Assembly: GCA_037833965.1 (NCBI GenBank)
Contig: AP031357.1
Coordinates: 578,001 to 642,000, forward strand
DNA from: Marchantia polymorpha subsp. ruderalis
Taxonomy: Eukaryota > Streptophyta > Marchantiopsida > Marchantiales > Marchantiaceae
Direction of reading: 5' to 3'
DNA: 64,000 nt
The notes under the pieces are model-generated. The model did not search any database and was not told the DNA's origin. It saw only the letters and a program-made list of their open reading frames with translations. The position numbers and the translations under genes are program-made. Positions 50,281 to 61,978 of the stretch are shown here, piece by piece (the first letter of the stretch is position 1; each line of letters begins with the position of its first letter).

Positions 50281-50701
50281 CACAATCATTTCATCCATTT
50301 CAAAAATGATGTTTTTTTTGACAATTTTAAGTACGATTGTGCCGCTTGGCCGACTGAATATGATCTCAACCGCAAAGATTCACGATATATAACTCAAAGG
50401 AAAGATGTTACTTGCTTTTTAGCGCGTACCAACTACAAAAAAGAGGTGAAAGAGCTGAATATGAAGACGACTATTTCTAAATTCAACACATACATCCAGA
50501 GAATCATCTACAACAAAGTGAGCAAGATTAGATAAAAGAAGAAGGTTATTATGATTGATTTGCAATTTGTATGTGTTCAAAAGTATGACAACAAGATAAG
50601 TGGAAAGCTCATCAGTTCATCCAAGATGACTAGTTGCCAATGACATGAATGGTTGCAATATGATTGCGATGTGGATCAGGGTTGATGATGAAGCATATGA
50701 A
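50281..50701 (+). pseudogene. MULE transposase, N-terminal part
   Basis: Plus-strand frame rich in charged residues (for example KYDCAAWPTEYDLNRKDSRY near 50325-50384), interrupted by a TAA near 50533. A shifted frame later gives NGCNMIAMWIRVDDEAYE at 50648-50701. With the HNHNH after the insertion this fits the C-C-H-H finger that binds DNA in FAR1-family transposases. The identification of the leftmost 300 bp rests on position rather than a clear motif. Confidence 0.55.
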
Positions 50702-51034
50702 TGGTTTCTCAAAATTTTACAAGAAGAAAGAAATGACCAATCTAGTCACAAAGTTTGACTACATGACGGTCTAATCACAATAAAGTGAAGCATGTCATCC
50801 ATGACATCCCACGTAGAGAAGCACATCTATCCATGTGGCGGATGAAGAGAGCGAGTTATTTCCTGAAAATAGCACTTAGAAATTGCAGGTCTATTCAAAT
50901 AGGTATGATTCTTCACCAAAAGTTTAACAATATAGATAAAACACTTGTGTATTTAAGCATATAATTCTGTGACTCTAACATATTATTTGTTTGTGTCAAT
51001 TATTCATGTTTTCCAAGCCTTGAAACTTAAGAAA
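50702..51034 (+). repeat. 5' LTR of copia2
   Basis: Starts TGGTTTCTC; the 3' LTR starts TGTTAAAA. Alignable with 55603-55900 through ATGACGGTCT, GCATGTCA, GATTCTTCACCA, AACACTTGTGTATTTAAGCAT and ATGTTTTCCAAGCCT. The right end is uncertain by some bases because it has diverged. Confidence 0.8.
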
Positions 51035-51223
51035 TTATGGACATACAACTTGTAGTAGCTAAAAAAAAATAAGTTTTAGATTCTTTTTGAGAGAATACTA
51101 TTTGGATTAGAAAAAGGCTTCTTAGATTGAAATATGCTTAAAAAATGGGAACGTTGGAAAAGTATCCAATCAAGCAATTGATAGAAAAGAACTACAAGGC
51201 ATGAAATTTAAATCTCAAGCGTA

Positions 51224-52182
51224 TTGCTTCTCAAAGGATTGTGGAGAAGACTTTTTGAGTTATACACAATGGACGACTGTGAAGAAGGATTTACTTCGGT
51301 GGACATGATAGACATCAAGATCAAAAATGCTGGAGAGTATGACCAAGAAAATATCAACAAGCACAAGACAAAACTCAAATCCAAGACTCCTAAGTCAAAG
51401 TACTTCATCATTCTGGCCATTGGCAAGGAGTTCAAGCAAGCCCTTAACAAGCTGGTTGATGAGAAGCAATGTTTGGATTATCTTGATGAAATCTTCAAAA
51501 CAAAGAATCAGATAAGGGAGATAGAGCTTGAGAAAAAATTTACGAAGCTTGTTAGAGAACATGGAGAGTTAGTGATGAACCACATTTACAGAACAAAGGA
51601 AATACAAAGAGACTTTGAGCAAATTGAACAAGAGGTTTTTGATAAAAAGCTCATTTGTCTTATTGTCCTCATATTAGGCTCATAGATGGAAAGTCTTATC
51701 ACTACCTTAGCTTGTATGCCGGAGAAGTGCAAGACGGTCAATGACATACAAAAAATTTTCTCAATGATGAGCAGGTTGCTCAAGACTTGGTCAAATCCTC
51801 GATAAAAGATTTTGAGTTTAGTACCTCCTCAACCTACTTAGTTAAGACTATGCTTGGCAACAGGCGTTTTGTGGCAAGAGATGAAATCCTACAAGAAACT
51901 CACACAATATTGGAAAAGCTCAGAAATGTTTTGCTTGTGGAATTATAAATTATTTCAAATTTGATTGCAAGCACAATAACGCATAATGCTTCAAGTGTCA
52001 TTAGAAGGGGCATAGTCTTGCAGTGTGCATACGGTGTCAAGGGCATGCCAATAAACCAAATTGGTTGAATAATACAGAGTGCTCTAAGTGCCATGAGAAG
52101 GAACATAGTCTTGCAATGTGCGGACAATATCCAAGAGGGTATGCTAATAATCCAAATAGCTAAAGAGAATGAAGGAAAAAAG
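51224..52182 (+). pseudogene. gag: copia2 gag with duplicated zinc knuckle
   Basis: Frame 51224-51685 matches the UBN2-type copia gag: ALNKLVDEKQCLDYLDEIFKTK, then LEKKFTKL and VMNHIYRTKEIQRDFEQI. After stops, two CCHC knuckles follow: one starting at 51987 (CFKCH, a stop, KGHSLAVC) and one at 52080 (CSKCHEKEHSLAMC). They lie exactly 93 bp apart within an imperfect in-frame tandem duplication of 31 codons. Single knuckles are usual in copia gag. The frame is broken before and within the knuckles. Confidence 0.85.
51987..52160 (+). repeat. 93-bp tandem duplication over the zinc knuckle
   Basis: Two diverged units start at 51987 and 52080; each runs TGC-TNNAAGTG-CAT...AAGG...CATAGTCTTGCA...GTGTGC and ends with a GCNAATAANCCAAAT text. 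Confidence 0.85.
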
Positions 52183-52606
52183 CTACAGAAGACTAGAGCA
52201 GCTCATTACGCCAAAAAAAAACCAAAGAGCATCAATGAGCAACTATTGTACAAAGAGTATGTTCATGGCTGGAGCAACAATGAAGCAAGAAGAGTGGATT
52301 TTAAATTCATGCTCTACAAATCATATGTCCAGAAATGCTGAGCAATTCAAAACGTTCATTAAGCTCACAAAGCTTGAGCCAATTGAGTTTAAAAATGAAG
52401 AATGCTTAGATGCGGTTGGTATAGGCTAAGTGGAGCTTCAATGCAGAACTCTGAATGAAATCTTTTTCAGTTAGCTTACACATGTATGATGTATTTCAAG
52501 AATGAGAGTGAGCATCTTTTTGTCAAGCAAAGTTGCAAAAAAGGATGTAATACAAAGTTCAATGATGCGATTGGTGCTGTGAAGACTAAAACATGAGGCA
52601 TTATTC

Positions 52607-53480
52607 TTGCCAAACTCATTTCAAAAGAGGAGTCTACGTCATCAATCATATTTCGACATTGCACAAAAGAGCTACCTTACATTGGCAAAAGAACAGGCTC
52701 AGCTGTGGCACAAACAATTGTGTCATCCTGGTTTTGAAAGACTCGCTACAATAAGAAATTGCGGTCTCGTCAAGGTGTTGACCACAAAAGCAAAAGATTT
52801 TTTGAGACTCCAAAATGAGATTTGCAATCCTTGCATATTAAAAATGATGAACAATGATTTCTTTTCTAGCTCCAAGATGGGGGCAAAGAATTTTTGGGAG
52901 CTCATACACATTGATGTTGCTGGAACTATGTCTAGGAATTGCTTGCGGTGCTCTAAATATGTGATAAACTTTGTTGACAACTTTTTGAGATACAAAAAGG
53001 TTGTGCAAATCAAGCACAAGGATCAAATCTAATAGGTGATGAAGGTGGTGTTCACATGAATGAAGAGACAACTCGACCAGCAGGTTGGATAGGTTCAGTC
53101 CGAACAAGGAGGAGAGAACGTGAAAGATCTAGGCAAATGATTCCAAAAAAAAAAATCACGCATAGGAAGACAAATGCCTATACACCGCAACAGAAAGATG
53201 TGGTAGAAAGATTTAATTGCACGATGAATGAGAAAACAAGGTGTATGTTGGTCGATTAAGATCTATCACCAAGCTTTTGAGCAAAATGCTAGATCTACGG
53301 AAGCATTTGCAACAACAGAAGCTATTCTTTGGCGCATCACAAGATCTCATATGAAGTGTTCATTGGTGTAAAACATGCGAGTTTTTGTCTCAAGGTGCTA
53401 CGTTCACATCCTCCACAAGAAGCAAAACAAGCCGGAGGCTAAGACACAACTAGAAATGTTTTTTGAATTTGAGAAAAGAT
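52607..53480 (+). pseudogene. copia2 GAG-pre-integrase and integrase
   Basis: The frame 52607-53032 has the zinc-binding LWHKQLCHPGFERL and CNPCI motifs, then the integrase start with the first catalytic Asp in ELIHIDVAGTM. The frame then breaks. The segment around the third catalytic residue survives in 53056-53259 (YTPQQKDVVERFN, Glu present). The second Asp region near 53090-53110 is scrambled (an RTRRRE-like text where the family has RTDNGGE). Faint C-terminal similarity continues to about 53480. Confidence 0.85.
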
Positions 53481-54057
53481 GTAAGAAAAAAAGTATCATA
53501 CTAAACTCCACCAAGAAGGTTGTGACTCTACACGACATGAAGTTTGATGAATGATTAAGATGTGCTCTGCTGAAAGCGTCTCTTGAACTTCTTTTTGAAG
53601 AATCAGTCAAGAGCAGCAATGAGCAGCAGCGGAAGTTGTGGGAGCTACTCAGTTCATAAAAGCTATTCAAGAGCGTGTAGAGATCATTGACCCCAACATT
53701 TTGGATAAAAAAAATGAACTTGCAGACACTCCCATTCAATTACCAAGATAATACACTTCACAAGGTTCAAAAAGACATTAGAGAGATTTGGAGTTTGGAG
53801 AAGAGAATCAAAAGCAAAGGAAAAGACTATCATAGCCACGAGAAGGTTTTTGGCTGCCCTCTTGCATTCTAAAGAAAAAAAGAAGCCGTCAACAGAGAAG
53901 ATATACATACAACACACATCAAACCAAAGAAGCTCAGAACCCTCTCGTGCTATCCAAACAAGCATGTCTCTTATAGCTAAGCAATGGCTCAAGATGATGC
54001 AGCTATGTGGAGACTTGCTGCTGAAGATGAAATCAGATCATTATAAGAGAAGGACTC

Positions 54058-54830
54058 TTGGGTTATGATGCCTCAACCACATGGAAAGAACATGATCATC
54101 TCAAATTGATGTTCAAATACAAGATCAATGTCCAAGTGAATGTAGTGAAGTATACAGAAAGAATGGTGATTAGAATATTCCAACATAAACATGACATTGA
54201 TTACAAGGAGACATTTGCATTGACCTGCAAGCACCAAAGTCTTCGAGCCGTGCTAGCAATTGCTCCTCATATGGATCCGGAGCTCAAGCAATATGATATC
54301 AAGACTGCTTTCCTTTATGAGGATCTTGAAGTAAAGCTTTATATGATGCAGCCCTAGGACTTTGTGCAAGGAGAAAACAACCTTGTATGTTGAATCAAGA
54401 AATTTCTTTATGAATTAAAACAAGATCCAAGGATTTGGGCATGAAAATGTTTGGTTTTTTAGAATAGTTGGGCTTTGAGCCCTCGATAACATATCTATGC
54501 TTGTTTCTCCTCCGAGAATTGATAAAGGAAGAAGAAAATAGAGAGCAGATGATTAAAAGCAGAGTAGGAGAAGATGCTTATGATTTTATAGACAACGATT
54601 TGCTTGCTGCAATGATAAAGGTGGACAACAATACATAAACAACCAAGCCTAGTAATGTAAAAGTGATTCTATACGTATATACAAGGTGATTGGATTGATG
54701 ACCTTGTCATGGCTAGTTCATCCTTTGAGTTCATGAATGAGATCAAAGCCGGTCTGAAGGAAAAGTTTGACATTGATGGAATAAAGGTATGCAACTACTT
54801 CCTTGGCATGGAGATTGCAAAACACTAAAG
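54058..54830 (+). pseudogene. copia2 reverse transcriptase
   Basis: The frame 54058-54357 carries the RT fingers: KYKINVQVNVVKY, DIDYKETFALTCKHQSLRAVLAIA and QYDIKTAFLYEDLE, where the family's metal-binding Asp sits in the D-x-KTAFL motif. The second acidic pair is in WIDDLVMASS at about 54693-54722 in another frame (YVDD in the family). FDIDGIKVCNYFLGMEI follows. At least two frame changes and several stops separate these pieces. Confidence 0.87.
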
Positions 54831-55079
54831 CTCACACAGGAAAAGTATTGCATGGAGATTCTGGAGAAATTTCAAATCTAGGATGACAAGCATTGTAAAG
54901 TGACAATGACGATCGATAAGAAAATGAGAGGAAACAGCGAGACCCTCGACACCTACTACGAGTTAGTGAAAATTTTTCTTTACGCTGCCACATGTATAAT
55001 ACCAAATCTGTCATAGGGGTGAAGTCTTTGTACATGCATATGCCAAAAATTGATTACAGTACTGTTGAAAAATCTGGTT

Positions 55080-55575
55080 ACTTCTACAGACTTGGACTTT
55101 ATGTTTGAAATCTTTGATCAGGTTCTACAGATCTACACCAATGCAGATTTTGCAAGCAATCTAGACTCAAGAAGATCAACAATTAACTACATTATGAAGA
55201 TGTTTGGTGGGCCAGTGGGATGAAAAAGTCAACTTCAATCCATAGTGGCATTGTTAATCAATGAAGTAGAGATCAGAGCGACTCAATGATGATCAGAGAA
55301 GCACTTTGGTTTAGAATATTGCTAGATGATGCGAGATTGACGATTTTAATTGTGGAGATTATGATGATTGCCAAGCAGCTCTAAAAATTTTGAAGCATAC
55401 TCTTGCTTCAGACTGTTCTAAGCATATCAATGTGGTTCATCACTTTGCAAGGGACCGGGTAATGCGAGGAGAAGTGAAGTTCATTTATTGCCCTACAAGG
55501 ATTGCAGATATTTTAACCAAGGCACTTTTAATTGATAAATTTGAGTATCTTAAAATGTTGTCCAAAAAAGCATGA
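55080..55575 (+). pseudogene. copia2 RNase H and pol end
   Basis: Fragmented RNase H text with YTNADFASNLDSRRST near 55136-55183. The frame 55390-55575 keeps the copia pol terminus: HINVVHHFARDRV, FIYCPTRIADILTKALLIDKFEYL. The 3' LTR begins 27 bp after the stop. Confidence 0.82.
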
Positions 55576-55602
55576 TTCGTGTCATGGCTTGCCACGTAAG
55601 AG

Positions 55603-55900
55603 TGTTAAAATAAGAAAAAAAAGCCAACCTAGCTGTGACGGTTTGATCCCAATTGTGTGGAGCATGTCACATCATATGGAGGAGCACGTCTAAAGTGGTG
55701 AATGGAGAGAGAGTGATTTTTCCTAGAGTAACACTTAAAAATTGTATATTTGTTCAAGTAGGTAATATTCTTCACAAGTAATTTAGCAATCTAGATAAGA
55801 CATGTGTGTATTCAAGCATTTGATTCCGAAACTCTACTATACCTACTATATATTATTTGACTTAATTGTTCATGTCTTCCAAGCCTCAATACTCGACACA
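55603..55900 (+). repeat. 3' LTR of copia2
   Basis: 298 bp, TGTTAAAA to GACACA, followed by ATGAA as at the left end. A short purine stretch (GTAAGAG) precedes it, a weak polypurine tract. Confidence 0.85.
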
Positions 55901-56422
55901 ATGAATACAACCCGCGACATAATCACAACCATGTTAGCTTTCTTGTCTAGACTCACTTTCCCAAGCAAGATGAATCTGCGAGACAACGCACTGAGCATCG
56001 TCATTCTACCATGAAGATACTTTAAAACTTAATCAGCATTAGTGAACGCATAGGCCTTTACAACATATACTAAACAATGAATTGAAGAAGGTTTGGGTTG
56101 CGGAACTTGATGACCGAACAAAGATGAAGGCTTTATTTGAGCACTTTGCCAAGTTCAAAGTCATTGTTGGTGATGACGCAGACGATAAGCAGAACATTTG
56201 CTCATGGTCGCGGGTCAACCAAGATGAGTATGATTGCGCTAATATTGTCTATTTTGCACATCCAGGAAGCTTTGCACTCATCGAAGCAAACCTTGACGTC
56301 ATACAAATTGATGCAATGTACAAGCATAACAATTTTTATATGCCACTGTTGCACATTATAGATATCATCAACTGCAATAATACGTTCAACATTACATACA
56401 TCTTACTTCAAATGAACAAGAG

Positions 56423-56498
56423 AAAATCTTATACAATACTATTGGATTCCTTTCAAGAAAAAAATCTTATACAATACTATTGGATTCCTTTCAAAGCG
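56423..56498 (+). repeat. 38-bp tandem duplication in the MULE core
   Basis: A segment beginning AAAATCTTATACAATACT at 56423 recurs at 56461. 38 is not a multiple of three, so it breaks the transposase frame. Confidence 0.92.
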
Positions 56499-57457
56499 TC
56501 TTGAGTGGCTTCCGGTGGTACTTAAGTGCTTTGTCATTGATTACAATAGATCCTTGAAGGTGGCTTTGAGTGCGCCTTTTTCTAATATATTCCAACATCA
56601 ATGCATTTAACACATCAACAATAACGTCAAGATGCAAGCTATCAAGCTTTCAGATGTTAGCAAGGTTAAAACAGATGCGAGGAAGAAGATCGATGACCTC
56701 CGCATCAACTTCTTATCCCATTGAAACATTTGTGTGAGCTCCCAAATAGAGGACAACTCTTGTGTCTTGCAAATATCTACAATCATACAACATATATCAC
56801 TGACATGCCATACTCACACACATACATATATGCAACAAGATCGTACACATACACAAAAGTTTCACAAACAAAAATTCTTGTGAAAGCTCCACTGACATAA
56901 AACACAAATGTCACATGTAGTCAAGCCAAGCCCACTACACAACTAGTAAAATCCAAATTGATGCTAATAAAAAACCATAGCTAATCCACTTAGAACTAGT
57001 TCCAATGCTGAAGGTTCAACTCAAAAAACTGAATGTTCTTTGGATCATCACTAGATTATACTATTCAATTAGCGAGAATGAACACTAATCTAAATTAATT
57101 TGACTAGAGATAACTCTAATCCTACTAATGCTAATTCAACTAATTCTGACATATATGAACATGACATCCGGGTGTAATGTCATCTTATCAAACAGATGTA
57201 TGCCAAGCATTTGGAGCTTGTCAAATACCTTGAAGGAGCATCAATTGCCACACTACAAGAAGTGATCAAAGTGCTTTTACCAATTCTTTCTTGACTTTGG
57301 ATGCAAAGTTAGCCCTACGCGTAAAGGATGACATCATAAGTTGAAGCTTGCCCTTATTACTTGGCGCGTCAATCACTTGTATGACGTGATAAAAAACATC
57401 ATCAATGCAAACACAACGCCTTGAGCATGATGCTGCTATCTAAACTGACATGACGAG

Positions 57458-57520
57458 GATGACAACTAATTGCAAACTGCATGAGTTTTGATGACAACTA
57501 ATTGCAAACTGCATGAGTTT
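57458..57520 (+). repeat. 32-bp tandem duplication
   Basis: GATGACAACTAATTGCAAAC and the following eleven bases occur at 57458 and again at 57490, identical by eye. Confidence 0.92.
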
Positions 57521-57719
57521 CAGCGACTCCAACGCAAGGTCACACACAAGGAACTTCAACAATTCAAAAAGCACCTAGTACTTGTTAAGTATGAAGAGTA
57601 TGATGAATCTCATGCATGTATTGGAAACTTCACAAGCAGGTTTATTGACAAGTGATGATTATTGCTCAAGAAGTTTAGTGGCCTTTGTAAGAAACAAAAT
57701 AGAAGTGTTCACTCAAAAC

Positions 57720-57905
57720 TTTTAGAGTTACATTAATTATTTTTCCAAATATAGATTTAATAGCTAAACTTAGTCATAACTAATTAAACTTAGTTATAAC
57801 TAACTAGACTTAGTTATATATAAATCAAACACGATCAATTTTTTTGGCTACTTCTAACATTTACTTCACACATACAATAACCGGTCTTACAATACTGTGC
57901 GATCA
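57720..57905 (+). repeat. Dispersed repeat, copy B (matches 10480-10660)
   Basis: See copy A. Here the text contains two extra AACTTAGTTATAACTAA-like units. The frame starting at 57844 enters its right end and runs to 58083 (79 codons, basic, unknown); it might be a transposase tail, but I cannot show that. Confidence 0.6.
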
Positions 57906-58089
57906 TCTTTCTAAGACGTCTTTCACAGAGGTGCTTGATCTCACATCGTCAGAATCATGTAGGAATAGTTGCAAGCGGTCAACCACTGCTTCAAATGGTG
58001 CATCAAGGAACCATGTGCGACCTCTGGAGGTGAAGAATAAGCCAAAAGCCAAGTGCAATGGGTTTGGTGTGCAGAAAGGCTAAGGATGG

Positions 58090-61000
58090 GCATCTGGGGA
58101 TGATTTTGGGTTCAAAGTTCATCATGTAGTTTTCACAACATCATGTTGCATCTCTACAACCATTGCATCAAAAAAATTGAGATTTAAAATGAAAGTAGTC
58201 TAGATCTATGTGACAACTAATATGAAGTTTCATGTAATTGCGATATGTGGTTGTGTTGTTGTATGGGTGGATGGGTGAAGATTTGGATACATGGGTGGAT
58301 AATGTGGGGATGTTTCCGAAACACCATATCTCTAAAGTTCAAGCTCTTGCTCAAACATAAGCCCAAATGTAGACTTTCATCTCATGTTTTGGTTTTTCTC
58401 GCTTACACCTAGCTTATACAAATATCATGGACGCGCCGAATAGCCATTTATGGGTTATGTTTATGTTTTTACTAAAAATATGATGCAGATTTAGGGTTGA
58501 TTAACAATTTTTGCTTATGATAGATCAAATCAAATGCAAGTTAAAACCTTCAGAATTGAGCAAAAATTAGATTCAGAATGTTTTACACTTGAAATAAAAA
58601 TTGGATAAAGTTTTCGTTAACACATTCTGTTATCATTATATTTCATAAAAAAAAATTTCAATGCAATACTGTATAATAAAGTAAAAACATATAATTGTAT
58701 AATATCCTCTGCACCTCTTCCAAAATTTTTATTTTTTAAGATATGTGTGATTTATTGCAAATTAAATGAATTCTATGATCTGTAAGATAAAAAAAATGAA
58801 GCAGAAATAAAATAAAATTTTATTTAAATTAAACAAGAAAATTCGCCAGAGCTTTCTTGATCAATGAAACACTAATTAACTTAACCAATAGAGGTTAAAT
58901 AATTCAAGTTAACTCCAATTTTGAACTGATTTTAACAAATTATAATTATTACAAGGAGAGTTCTAGAATAAAATCAAACATATGTGACTTTGTAAACTAA
59001 AGGTAAATCGTTAAGAAAACACGATAGAATAAAATTTCAATTTTTTTTTGTTGATTAAAAGCTAATTTAATCCATATATTGTTCTATGTCATGATGAATT
59101 CATGCGAGATCGGATATCTGTGATGCAATTTCATGGTTAGTAAAGTATATCTACATCAATGTTTTACAACGTAGAATGGAGAAACGTGATACTTTAAATA
59201 AGTGATCGCCGAGATAGAATGTGAGTCATGCGATGTAAAGTAGAAAACTGAACTACGTTAGGAAAATGTTGAGAACAAGATATCCTCCGCGATAAATCGA
59301 AGCTAATGTGGAAAAAAAATTGATAATTGATGAACTGTAGGAAGTAAGAAACCTGTCTTGATATCAATACATTGCCACGATTAAATCACTGATCTCATTT
59401 TTGCCAAATTCGAAGATATGCTGCTATCCTGGGTAAATTGTTGAAAAGCCTTTTTTAGGATGTACTGTAGTCCATGAGTCTCCGATTCCTGTACGCCGAT
59501 TACGATATGACATCTTTGTTTCATCGGCCTTGGCTGCAACTAGCGACTAGCGACTGTGCCTTGAACCGTCTGCGTCATGGAATGTGCAGTGCCCAGATCC
59601 ACGAGGCCGACGTCAGACAGGTCTGTACATGCGGCTGAAGTGCGAAACCTTATACTGTCAGTCACTATATATCCCACAAACCATGCGAGCGGAGATTTCG
59701 GGAACTTCGGCTTGCGAAAGGATGTGACCCGCATTGCCAGCTCTGGCAAGTCAATTCGGTAATCGGCTCCACGCCTCATGGATTTCAACTAGGTCGGACA
59801 GAGTCTCGCGAGAGCAGAGCCTACGTTTGTATGACAACCTCCAGCTTCTTAAAGGAGAATACCTTCCTCTAAACAATGTGGTTGGGTGCAAGCGCGACAA
59901 TGCACATGGCCACGGCAACAGACGTTCACAGGGTGCGAGAGGTGAAAGACAAACGCGGGAAATGGAAGCTTTGTCGAGAAAGTGAGAAAAAGAGCACTTC
60001 TGATTTGTCGCCTTAGTATCATCCTTAGGATGTACACATCGACATCTAAGGTAGGGATGCCCTCGTGAAAAGAGGCAGCGACGATCAAGATGCATAGTAA
60101 AAGTAAGTTTCTCGCCGTTCCTATTCTATTACTGTAAATTCCCTCCATACTTACTATTGAGCAAGACCTACAAGCAGGGCAGAAGAGATTGGCAATTCCC
60201 AAAGGGTCAATTACTACAGTTCACTACTACGGACAACTTAAGTTGGTAAAGATAGGAGATGACCCAGATCTGCGGGTAGGGGTCTACTGAACTCTGACAG
60301 TTTCGAGGTCTACACATAAACACGATGTCCCCAGTTGTAAACCACTGAGAAAGTTGAGAATGAGTACAAAGCAGAGGAGACACAGCAAAAGAGATGTCTA
60401 ACATACGACAAAAGATATAGATCTTTGGACTACATCCAACTCAGGACAAATGTTGCCAGAAACAAGAGGCCTGAAATACTCAGTCAAATGTTCGGAATTC
60501 ACTCCAATTGATATACACACGTACAGCATTAAGCATCGCACCAGAACACATTGCCTCAAATCAGTAGGCAGTAATGAGATCCCGTCTCTGCTCCAGATAT
60601 TACAAGCGCTGAAGTTCAGACTTACGTTACTGCCTGTAAAAAGGTAGAACCATCCCAGAGGAGAAAAGGGGAGGAATTAGAATAGCCGTATCATGCCAAG
60701 ATTCAAACTTAAAATCAGCACATATGGTACAGAACAAAGCCAGCTTCTACAAATGTTGCATAAAGCCTCATAACGAAAGACGAAGTCACCCGTAATTTAT
60801 TTTTTGACGCCTCTCGGCTGCCTGGAACACTCTTTAATATGCTAAATAGGGAGCACCGTGGCACAAAATCACCACCATGCAGTAAATTTCAACCAGAGCT
60901 AGGTGTCCACATACCCTAGGAAAGCCTAAGAGCGTAAAAGGCACACGTTTCTAATCATGAAGAAGATAAGGATACTCCACTTGAAACGTAACGAGCAAAA

Positions 61001-61970
61001 AATGATGAGTTCTGGAACGTTTCCAAGGGACCGCTTTGTAGCTTTCTTTGACATTCTACAGATTCCTTCTGCGTACAGTCAAGCTTGACGTCATGCTCAT
61101 GTCAAGAGATCCGCTTGACATCCATTACCTGTTTCTGCGAATCCCAGGAGCCGTGGGGTTCCCCGGCCATATCATGAGCCTTAATGGGCAAAAATTACAA
61201 GAGTAACACTTCAGCTGCTGGAGATCACAGGGCGAGTGTTCCCTGGTAGTGCAATCTGCTTTACGTCTCCACGAGGAGACCGAAGGCAAACAGTTTCAGT
61301 TGCTGGAGACCTTGGGCTTCAAATATTTGCCAGGTGAAACAATCTGCCGTCCACCCAAGAAAAGTTCCAATAAAACGCGTTCAGTACTCTAGACACGTTC
61401 TAGTTTGTATATTGTCCGCAAAGACGAGATTCCAGATATAAAGCTGTTTAATGGATTGAAGTGAAGCACGACACTTGGTACAAAAATAGTCAGTGCACCA
61501 AGTAAAGTGCAGGCACTTAGGAGTTCGATGTATGATGACCAGTTGGAGTCATGAGAGCGTTTGACAATGCTTGTATTTGAAATGGAAGACTACATGAATT
61601 TCGTATGGATGCATAGGGCTCCTCCGAGTCGTTTGACTATCTAGTTTACAGGATTCAAAACTCAACATTGCATATTTACAGCGAGAGCACTTTCTTCATC
61701 TGATATGATGACAGAGAAGTACAAATGTGCTGCGAAACCAGCAATTCACTTAAATAAATGAGACAGAAGGGCATCTGCCGCATATTGTTTCCTGATCTAC
61801 TTAACCTCCCTTGCACCACCACAGGTCAGGCTCGTGAAGTCAAATTCATCACGACTAACTCCTCACTTGATCTCAAAATTTGTAAGGACACGGAATCAAT
61901 GACTAAAGCTTCTGCCGGCTTAGTTCGGTCGTCTCTATTCGTGAAACTAGTTTACATGTTTGTCAGGACA
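58090..61970. other. Intergenic stretch left of the pyruvate kinase
   Basis: AT-rich to about 59450, then moderate GC. Frames near 59540-60200 (both strands) overlap each other and match nothing known. 60650-61970 is probably 3' flank or UTR of the pyruvate kinase gene. No RNA gene or repeat end seen. Confidence 0.4.
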
Positions 61971-61978
61971 TGATAAAT

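Larger units (their letters stand above)
50697..55905 (+). mobile_element. Ty1/copia LTR retrotransposon 2, nested in the MULE
   Basis: Target duplication ATGAA at 50697-50701 and 55901-55905, LTRs at 50702-about 51034 and 55603-55900, and gag, integrase, RT and RNase H in copia order. The two LTRs differ by many substitutions and several indels, so it is old. LTR text and proteins differ from copia1, so this is a separate family. The region just after the 5' LTR (about 51036) only weakly resembles a tRNA-iMet primer site. The coding region has many stops and frameshifts. Confidence 0.9.
50281..57700 (+). mobile_element. FAR1/MULE-type DNA transposon, split by copia2
   Basis: Transposase-like coding text at 50281-50701 and from 55906 onward, separated by a copia insertion. 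The left part ends in a C..C..MWIRVDDEAYE zinc-finger-like stretch; after removal of the insertion and one target duplication the same frame continues directly into HNHNH, the expected end of a FAR1/WRKY-GCM1-type DNA-binding finger. The right part carries the MULE catalytic core. I could place neither outer end nor terminal inverted repeats, so the limits are approximate; coding similarity fades after about 56680 and only weak protein-like text continues to 57700. Confidence 0.8.
55906..57700 (+). pseudogene. MULE transposase, catalytic part
   Basis: After the copia2 duplication the frame opens with HNHNHV (55918-55935) and stops soon. The frame 56082-56504 holds the MULE core: IVYFAHPG, then DVIQIDAMYKHNNFYMPLLH, where the Asp in QIDAMYK is the first catalytic residue of the DDE set. 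A 38-bp tandem duplication (56423-56498) then shifts the frame. In the next frame, VLKCFVIDYNRSLKVAL supplies the second Asp and FQHQC...HINNNV the C/H segment. Beyond about 56680 only weak protein-like text remains, with no certain third catalytic Glu. Product inactive. Confidence 0.85.
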
